This document shows, piece by piece, positions 56,571 through 64,000 of a stretch of 64,000 nt of DNA. Positions within the stretch are counted from its first letter, which is position 1; each line of letters begins with the position of its first letter. The translations under genes were made by a program, and so were the position numbers. The notes below the pieces were generated by a model. It was not told the DNA's origin and searched no databases. It saw nothing but the letters and a program-made list of their open reading frames with translations. This DNA comes from Tetraselmis striata (taxonomy: Eukaryota; Chlorophyta; Chlorodendrophyceae; Chlorodendrales; Chlorodendraceae), in NCBI GenBank assembly GCA_006384855.1, contig VCJN01000275.1, positions 62,001 through 126,000 of the forward strand, written 5' to 3'.

Positions 56571-57241
56571 CCTCCACCCCCACCCCTATCTAGCCCCACT
56601 GGACCGCTTGTGTCGTCAACGGCTGTTCTACCTGTCGGCATCTCTTCCATGACAAACAGACTTCATGATCCACCGTATGTTCAGCGAGGTTCATCAGGTA
56701 CACCGCTGCCATCCTTCCTGTCTTCCTAGCAGTGGGGTCTTCCCGCATACTCGGCACAGGGTTTTCCTAGGGTATACACAGGGTCGACACAGGGCTCTTC
56801 AAGATCATCCTAGGCTCGATGCAAGGTCTTTTCAGGTCTTCAGACGGTCTTCTAGGGTCTACTGAGGGTCTATACATGGTCTTATGGGGTTTTGAGACGG
56901 TCTTAGGGTCCTAGGTTCTACACAGGGTCTTCTGGGTTCTACACAGGGTCGTACCAGGATCTGCACAGGGTCTACACACGCTCTCGGATGGTACGACGAC
57001 AAGCGGGGCATGTGCGCAAGCGACTGCGGAGTGGCGGTGGGCGGCGTGGCAGCAGTGAGGCAAGTGGCGGGCAAGAGCGGCGAGGGCGGCAGCTGCACCG
57101 GAGCATCTACTGGTCATGGGCGGGGGGGGAGCATGTGATCGGAGCTGAGGATCTGCACAGTCTGCGGGGACATCTGGGCGACATATCTGCGATCTTTTCT
57201 GGGGCTGGCGGGCACGTGGGTCGGCGGCAAAGAGGAAGGCG
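56571..57241. other. Intergenic with short degenerate repeats
   Basis: Between about 56755 and 56985 the words acacagggtct, ggtcttc and gggttctacacag recur many times in imperfect tandem. No gene is recognised; the minus frame reading through here is low complexity. Confidence 0.5.
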
Positions 57242-59750
57242 TTGGGGAGCGGTGGCGTGAGGGAGCGGCGGCGGCGGAGCGCAGCAGCAGTGGTGGCGGC
57301 AGGCGGTGGACACAGCGGTGGACGCAGCGGCACACAGGAACCAAGCTTTAGCATAGTCAAACCGTGGGAGCTCATCCATAGAGGACTACTGCTCGTCTTG
57401 AGAGAGGAAGCAGCAAGACTCTGGACGACAAGGTTCGCTGAGGCAGCTGGTAAGCCGCACCATCCACTGCGCCCCATCTACCCTCCTTATCTGCCTTGGC
57501 CCACCCGTCGTATTAGTAGCTTGATGCCAGCGCTAACAGCCTCGCCCCTTTCGTACACAGGTCCACAGCGCCCAGCGCCCCTTACCCCAGGTGAGCCTCC
57601 TCTTCCCCCTCCCTTCCTCCCCGGCAACCAAGACGACACCCCCCCCCCCCCCCCCCCCCCCCCATCTTCCCCCCTTGACCGCCTTTTACCCTGGTCTGCC
57701 TCCTCCCCCTCCCGTGCTCAAGGCATCGCACGCTGCCTCCCCGCAGGGCACCCCGGGCTGGCCTGGGGCAGCAACCTCTTCATCGTCAAGCGTTGCTGAC
57801 CCAGGCCAGACCCAGCCCAAGGCCAAGCTCCTCGAGGCATGTGCTCCTGGATGAGGGGGAGGGGCCGCGGCACCACTGTGGCCGGCACACGGTGGGCCCT
57901 TGCCTCCCAATCCCCAGTCGGGAAGAGAAACGGGGGGGGGATGTTCCCTTGCTGGTCTCTATCGAACAGAGTAGGCACCTCTTTGTATATGAAACAGCAT
58001 GATTGCATTACTAAATGGAACTCTATCATAACATATCAGTCACCCAATGAGTACTTTTAGGGTATAGAGTATAGGCCTTTCGGTGGAGTTGAGACGAGAT
58101 CCAACATTGCCACGGACCTACCCAGCGAGCGCCAGCCAGCCAATCTGCCTCTGTGTCCTCTTCATTCCCTCTTCCCAGCACTGACGCTGTACCGGCCGAT
58201 AGACCCCCCTCCTAACCAACAGGCACGCCTTCGAGCGAGAGTTTGGCTGGGCCAGCACCGACTGGGGCGGAACAATGGTAAACGCCACGCCACCCACAAC
58301 TCAATATCGGCATGCGCTCACCCGCCTTTCTACCTGCCGTTATGATGGGCACCTTCTTCCCATCGCTGACAGCCCCGCCCCTTTGTGCAGGTCCACAGCG
58401 CCCAGCGCCCCTCCCCCAGGTGCGCCTCCTCTCTCCCCCCTGCCTAGCAAGATGATTATCACCCCCCCCCCCCCCCCCCCCCCCCAAGGGTGACTGCCCT
58501 TACCCTGTCTGCCTCCTTCACCCAAGTGCTAAAGGCATCGCACGCTGCCTCCCCGCAGGGCACCCCGGGCTGGCCTGGGGCAGCAACCTCTTCATCGTCA
58601 AGCGTTGCTGACCCAGGCCAGACCCAGCCCAAGGCCAAGCTCCTCGAGGCATGTGCTCCTGGATGAGGGGGAGGGGCCGCGGCACCACTGTGGCCGGCAC
58701 ACGGTGAGCCCTTGCCTCCCAATCCCCAGTCCAGGCAACAGCTTCCGGCGCGACCTATATAATAATGATATGAATATACAGTATGTGTAAACGAAACAAT
58801 ATAAATTCTTCTGAATAATACTGTATAAGAGCACATGTTTAGCAGATTGCTTTGAAGCGTGGCGGGCCAGCAACGGGGGGTAGCAAAAGCATTGGAGCGA
58901 TCGCCCATGCACACAGTGTTCCAGGAAGGTGGAGAGAGGCGACAAGTGCGCGCGTCATGACCACACCGCCAGACCAAGCGACCCAACCCAGCCCAGCCAG
59001 CCAGCCGCAGCCAGTAGACCTGCCTGCATGTCCGCTCTACCCCTCTCCCCAGCACTGACGGTGCACCGGCCGATAGACCCCCCTCCTGACAGGCATGCCT
59101 TCGAGTGAGAGCTTGGCTGGGCGGGACGTCATGACTGGGGTGGTGACTCGGTGCGCCCCCCCCCCCCTTCTCCAATGCGCCGCCCCATCCCCTCACCGAA
59201 TACCACAGAGGCAACCTGGCGGTCAGCCTATCTGCGCTTCTAACTTGCCGCTTTCCCTGTGCAGGTGCCCGCTGAGGCCCATTCATCACTGCCAGGTGCA
59301 CCCCTTTTCCTGCCTTTTGGCCTCTGCTCCTTTGGCTGCTGTGATGAGTCCCGGTTTTCGATGTTGGCGGCCATCGCTGACAAGTATGTGTGCATGCTTT
59401 GCGGACAGGGACCCCGGGCTGGCCTGAGGCAGAACCTCTTCGATGACCCACTCCCTGGTGGCGTTATGTTCTGTCTCAAGCCAGACCCAGTCCAGTCCTC
59501 TCCGCCCCCGCACGGAGCGCGCACCTGGCGGCGACACGGGGAGACAAAGGCGCACGGTGAGCGGCCCAGCCCGGCTGCCAATATGCTCGGCCTCCACTCG
59601 CGCCAGTGCCACACAGCGCTGACTTTTCCCCGGCCGAAAGACCCGCCTCGTGTTGCCCCATCCCCCCAGGTTCCCAGTGCGCGCTTCGTGGGCAGAGGAC
59701 TGGACAGCGCGCCAGCGCACGAGGGGCTGATGACATGCCTGGTGACATGA
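57242..59750 (+). other. Triplicated exon-like segments, possible multi-exon gene of unknown function
   Basis: A plus-strand stretch at about 57330-57451 (VKPWELIHRGLLLVLREEAARLWTTRFAEAA) ends at a good donor, AGCTG|GTAAGC. After it, a block with two exon-like pieces occurs three times. One piece, cacag|gtccacagcgcccagcgcccc, is at about 57562 and about 58390. The other, cgcag|ggcaccccgggctggcc, is at about 57748 and 58559, with a diverged third copy at about 59410. The exon-like pieces end in GT sites (cacacg|gtgggc, cacacg|gtgagc, gcacg|gtgagc). Copies 1 and 2 are nearly identical over about 160 bp, and their spacing is about 810-830 bp. C-runs lie between the pieces (about 57642 and 58460). 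I cannot name a product, and a non-coding tandem duplication is equally possible. Confidence 0.35.
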
Positions 59751-60741
59751 CCCGGCGCGGTGTATGCTGGCAGGTGACGCCCTGCCCCACGCTCATCCGT
59801 TCCCGCTGATGCTTGCTTGCTGTGGCGCTGGGCCGATGCTGACTATGTGCTGCTGTGTGCTGGGCGCAGGGTCTTTCGAGGTGATGGTGGGCGATGTATC
59901 AAAAGTCTCGACAGCAGCCAAGCTTTGCTCAATGCATGATGATGGCGCGGTCTAGCCTGTGGGATGTGCGGCAGTTGCAGCGTGTTAAGCAGGATGGCAA
60001 AATCTGTAACTAATTGTATCACTTCTGAATCATCAAGCAAAGGAAACTTGCCATCGCTTGTGCGTGCACTCCTGCTTTACTGATAATCATGCATTGCCTC
60101 ATGGTGCTCACACAGCATCATCAGCCATATGCACTGACACCTATTCACATTGCCGTGGTACATCATAGCACCATTGATGGCAGCCCATTGATAGCAGCCC
60201 ATGGCGATCGTGCATTGCCACACGCTAACCTGCATTCCCTTCATGTCGCAACTGCCATATCATATCATGCAACACCATCGTGGTGGTGGTGGCTGCCATG
60301 CATTGCTGTCATCCTGCGTTGGCGCCATATTACCTTGCATGTTCCCACGGCATAGATCTCCCACATCAAGCTGTCAGCTATCATGCTTTTGCCTCGCAGC
60401 ATGTCACGTCCACATGTATGGATGATGTCCTTAAGTCCTCGCGGCTGGAGCATGTTCTCCCTTATTGGTACATCCATATTTCAATGATTCAGAGCTCTAG
60501 CAGTCACGCAATCTTCAGAGAAAGATCCGGCCTGCCGAGCCATGTCCATTTTCACTGCTTTCAGTGTGCTGAATTTTCTACAGCAGCTTGCGACTGCAGC
60601 TATGCAACCATTGTGTGCAGGATTATGGTGCTCGCTGCAACAGGGGCGACATGCAAACCAGCAAACTTTATATCGCCAGCGTCACCATCGGCAAACCACG
60701 TGCTCGCCACTGCTGCCCTTGCTGTAAATGTATATAGCCGA
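59751..60741. other. Intergenic, no supported gene
   Basis: Sequence is of mixed composition with many CATG/TGCC words and no recognisable open frame or RNA. Confidence 0.4.
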
Positions 60742-61418
60742 TCACTTCCCCTTGACCCGCTTGACTTTGGGTGGGGCCCTGCGTGCCGCGGGCTCCCGCT
60801 TGCTACGCACCGGGGTGCCCGCCGGCACATCCGGGCTATCGGTGTCGCAATAGTCGAAGTCGTCGTAGCCCTGTCACAGGTCCACCGGCGCGGCTGCCTT
60901 CGCGGGTGGGAGGGGCTCCAAGGGCTTCGCCTCGCCGGAAATCGCCTGTTGCCGCCAAACATCACAAAACGCAGTGATCTGAGAACGGCCACCGTTTTAA
61001 ATATTTCAATATTGATAATCTCGCTGGCAGACACGGAGCTGTGCGGCGCGATTATCGTCAGCGCTGGGTAACTAGCGGGTGGCGCTGATCCATAAATATG
61101 TACATGACACGGTGATCGGGATGGGCAAGCAGCCAGGCGGGCTGTCGTCACCACCTTGCAGATGAAATAGCAGTACGGGGTGGTGGGCTTGTTGAACAGG
61201 CAGCCGCGCTGGCGCGCGCTCTGTGTGAGCGACCCCCGATCCTGTTCTTGCTGCAGCGAGCGCGCGTTGCTGCCGTCCACCAGCATGCTGGCCCGTGCGC
61301 TCGTGAGGCCCACGTTGACCTTCGCGCCGCCGCCACGAAGCCGATGCCGCTGCCCGCGCGGCAAAGCCCTTTGGCGCGAACTGCGGAGAACACCGCCATG
61401 TTCTTCCTGCGTTAGCAT
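60742..61418 (-). CDS. Small unrecognised gene, at least two exons
   Basis: The first exon runs from ATG 61418 to 61155 (88 codons) and ends ...NKPTTPYCYFICK at a donor AAG|GTGGTG. The last exon is 60870-60742 (acceptor CTGTGACAG|GGC) and encodes GYDDFDYCDTDSPDVPAGTP, then a basic tail ending KVKRVKGK and TGA. Both are in phase 0. The piece just upstream (ISGEAKPLEPLPPAKAAAPVDL, then TGA) is open in the same frame, so it could be a middle exon or an exon cut by a stop. The protein would be about 130 residues with an acidic then strongly basic C-terminus, as in nuclear proteins. No family recognised. Confidence 0.45.
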
Positions 61419-61849
61419 CCAACACTGCGACTATTCGTCAATAGGTTGAATCTATTTACAATAAAATAAGAAGTTATTTGTTCCAAATGACCGAAAGTGT
61501 GACCACGACGACCACGACCTATGACGACGACGACGTCGGATTTCGGGTTTATTTCGCCTTGTTTGTTTTAAAATCTAAAGTTGCTGAATAGTATTCTTAC
61601 GTTGTCTGTCGGTTTTCCGAAAGCAACTTGTTTTGGCGGTTTTGAACAAGACACACGCTGGTGTGCAAGTCGGAAACCGTCATAGTGACGTGTCAATATG
61701 GATTGACAATGTATGTATGCTTGTCCATTATCATTCCATATTTAATTCGTAACGGTGTACTTCGTTATCATTCCGTATTTTATTCTTCATTCCTATTATA
61801 GTTTCCATATGCAATTATGTAGTGTTCCTTTCTATTAGGATTATTATGT

Positions 61850-61881
<32 letters not shown>

Positions 61882-62614
61882 GATATATGTGTATATATAC
61901 CCTGTAATAGATGATAGTCGCTACATATAAATCTTGGAGTGGCTCACGTAGTGCGACTGCAGAATGATGACAGCTCCTGCTACACCCGGATTCCCTATAT
62001 GAGATATAGCACCTGTAGTCATTAGGTAGGTAGAGCGGCGATGATAAATGCAGTATACTAGCTACTCAAGCAAGACTGAATGAGGGAAGACCAGAAACTG
62101 CGCGAACGAGGTGGTTTAGTATTATTACGACGGCAGTGACGCAGGCCATCCGCCCCGCCATTTTTTATTATTTCATTATATTCATCTCGATGTATGGCGC
62201 GGGGATGACGACTACGCCGGCAGGGTTTCAGAGCCACTAGCCCTGCTGATTTTTACAGCTCCGAAACCATGTGTTCATGTCTGCTGCCGCAGGTGTACGG
62301 TAGTAGACAAGGCCGGCCCGCCTCGGCCAGGCTGGGTGGGTAGAGAACGCCAGAAGGAGGGAACAGCAGTTGATGTGAATCGTACATTTCAGGTAGGAGC
62401 TTCTTGAATGCTAGATATTCTGGCAATGCAATGTGGAAAGCTGCCTTCTGGTATAGATAGTAGTCAGGCAGTCGGAATTCGTCCAATAAGACTATAAAAT
62501 TGCGAATGTGCTGTCCGAGTGTGCTGACGTCACCTAGTAGCACGGCAAAGACAGTGGCTGCGGATGCTAGGCGTACACGGCTCCTCCTTGTCCTATTGTG
62601 TAGCTCCATGGAGG
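61419..62614. other. Intergenic, AT-rich with TA/TG microsatellite
   Basis: A (TA)n-(TG)n microsatellite lies at about 61849-61900. The minus frame at 62253-62609 has no recognisable feature and lies just downstream of the next gene, probably in its 3' UTR or beyond. Confidence 0.5.
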
Positions 62615-64000
62615 CTACATGGAACAGCAGTTGGGTGGCTCTTGCCTCGGGCCTGTCTCAGCCACACCGCGCAGCTGGTCTGCGGCTTCCCTCAACGTGC
62701 GGAATTCAACCTGCAGCCTGTCCGCCACACGATTGGACACCGCGACGGCCATCTCCTGCATCTGGCGATCCCGCAGCTCCGCATGCTCCCCATCCTCATT
62801 GACCACACCCGGTAGTGTCCGGCTGTCAGGCATGACTGCACCAAGGGGCTCCCCGATGGCTTCAAGCATGGCAATCTTCCTCTTGAGCGCGTCGTTCTCT
62901 TCCATGAGCCGCTTCTCTCTGGCCCGGGCAGCGCCCAGCAGCTCATGCTGCCCCTCAACCACCCGCTGCTGCACCTGGCTGCTCATCCCCATCAGCCGGC
63001 GCCCCTGGACCTCGAAGTCTGCCTTGTGCTTGGGGAGCACCCACGCAGACTCCCCGGCAGCGAACGCAGACCGCCCGCACCAGCCCCGTCCGCTTCCGCC
63101 AGTACGGGCCATGCGGAGATTGGTCGAAAATTGCCGCGAGCTCCCCCATCGTCCGCTTCACCAGGGCCTGCTGCTTGGAGTCGCCGGGCTGAGCGCCGTG
63201 ATCTGCCGAGAATTGTACTACCCCGGAGATCCGCTCCTCCAAGCCTTCCAGAGCCTCCTCAGCGGGACCGTCCATCTTGCTTGTCAGCCACTCCTTGGTC
63301 TCCTCGAATAGACCGCCGCCCGTGAGGGCATCCAGCTGCGACTCGAGCATGCCCATCACGTCCGGCACAGGCACACCCGCGAGCCGCCCTGCGCCTGCAG
63401 CCAGCTTCAGCACGGTGATGCCCACCTTCAGGTACGGGGCTGCCTTCTTCACCCATTCCCTGGCAAAGACCAGGCCGAAGCCCTTGCCAAAGTTGGTGTC
63501 CGCGAGGCTGAAGGTGATCGGGTCGACAAAGAAGATGTTCACCTCCTGCCCCATCCAGCCACCTGGGCGCAGGAGGCTCTTCCAGCGGCTGAGCCCGGTG
63601 TCGGGCGGGACCATGCACAAGAGGCCCGGGAAGTCCTTCGCGTCATCAAGCAGGTGGTGCAGCATGCTGGCTTGCGCGTTGAGCTTCTGCAGCATGGAGT
63701 CCATCTGGGCGTGGACGCCAGCGATTCCCACCCATGACTTCCCGCCGCGTCTCGCGCTGCTCCTGCCGCATGGCAGATACGTAGGTGTCCAGGCGCGCGA
63801 TGTCCGCAGACGTGGTGCCGTGGAAGAAGCCGTGCTTCAGAACATCCGACATGCCATTTGGGAACGCCGCCGCACGCTCGCCCGGGTCGCCGGCAAGCAG
63901 CTTCTCAAGCAGGTCCCGCAGCGGTTCCCGGCCTGGCGCATCCATGCCTGCCTCCGTCAAACAGTCGTCCCGCTTCCACTGATCCCAGCTCGCCAGTTTG
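62615..64000 (-). CDS. Protein-kinase C-lobe fused to an unnamed domain; 3' part only, two frame breaks
   Basis: The gene enters from beyond the right edge and ends at TAG 62615-62617. The visible start reads KLASWDQWKRDD, then LRDLLEKLLAGDPGERAAAFPNGMSDVLKHGFF. This matches the end of a protein-kinase domain (last helix with the conserved Arg, then vlxHxfF). About 20 residues later comes a Met/Gln-rich coil, then a conserved-looking block: DFPGLLCMVPPD, EVNIFFVDPITFSLAD, FAREWVKKAAPYLKVGITVLKLAAGAGRLAGVPVPD, and SAWVLPKHKADFE. The C-terminus is coiled coil (EKRLMEENDALKRKIAMLEAI). The frame shifts by one base near 63732 and again near 63070-63090, each with one extra base (or two missing). 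The gene is thus a pseudogene, an assembly error or a mis-split allele. The unnamed block resembles regions seen after kinase or NTPase modules in algal multidomain proteins; that is recollection, not proof. Confidence 0.65.

Overview
This is nuclear DNA from a eukaryote, most likely a unicellular green alga (Chlorophyta). Genes are GC-rich, mostly GC-rich at third codon positions, and broken by many short GT-AG introns. The introns carry long G/C homopolymers and dinucleotide repeats. The RAD50 and MAP3K-type kinase proteins look plant-like, and ankyrin/NACHT proteins with Ala/Gly/Pro-rich low-complexity tails are present. The lineage is an inference; the window has no rRNA or organelle marker.

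Left half (1-29 kb) is the gene-bearing part. A NACHT-type STAND NTPase carries about 21 near-identical 38-residue ankyrin repeats and a C-terminal membrane anchor (1067-5904, +, one frameshift). A two-exon MAP3K-like kinase lies at 8225-10125 (-). A multi-exon, Pro/Ser/Ala-rich ankyrin protein lies at about 11.0-15.24 kb (-). A seven-exon coiled-coil/armadillo-like protein (17710-21219, +) converges on a complete 21-exon RAD50 gene (22305-29135, -). I rebuilt RAD50 exon by exon to 1305 residues, with Walker A, a CxxC zinc hook, the signature motif and Walker B all in phase.

Middle (29-48 kb) is a transposable-element graveyard plus one very young insertion. A 195-bp direct-repeat pair brackets about 1.9 kb (32.5-34.8 kb). 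Next is a decayed cut-and-paste DNA transposon (about 34.98-38.77 kb) with inverted repeats of about 135 bp. It encodes a Gypsy-integrase-like DDE transposase of the Ginger/KRBA2-like type with a Cys-rich tail. It is followed by an intact Ty1/copia retrotransposon (41699-47635) with 315-bp LTRs that appear identical, a 5-bp target-site duplication, a single 1608-codon gag-pol frame and a primer-binding site matching the anticodon half of initiator tRNA-Met.

Right part (48-64 kb) has a possible solo LTR, a three-copy repeat of about 176 bp, AT-rich TTA-type low complexity, and a 23-copy satellite with a 163-165-bp unit (52.98-56.57 kb). Then come a triplicated exon-like segment (57.5-59.6 kb), a small unrecognised minus-strand gene (60742-61418), and the 3' part of a minus-strand gene running off the right edge. 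That last gene joins a protein-kinase C-lobe end to a conserved domain I cannot name, and has two frame breaks.

No operon-like logic is expected. NACHT-ankyrin, MAP3K, ankyrin and kinase-fusion genes lie close together, but a shared signalling role is only a guess.
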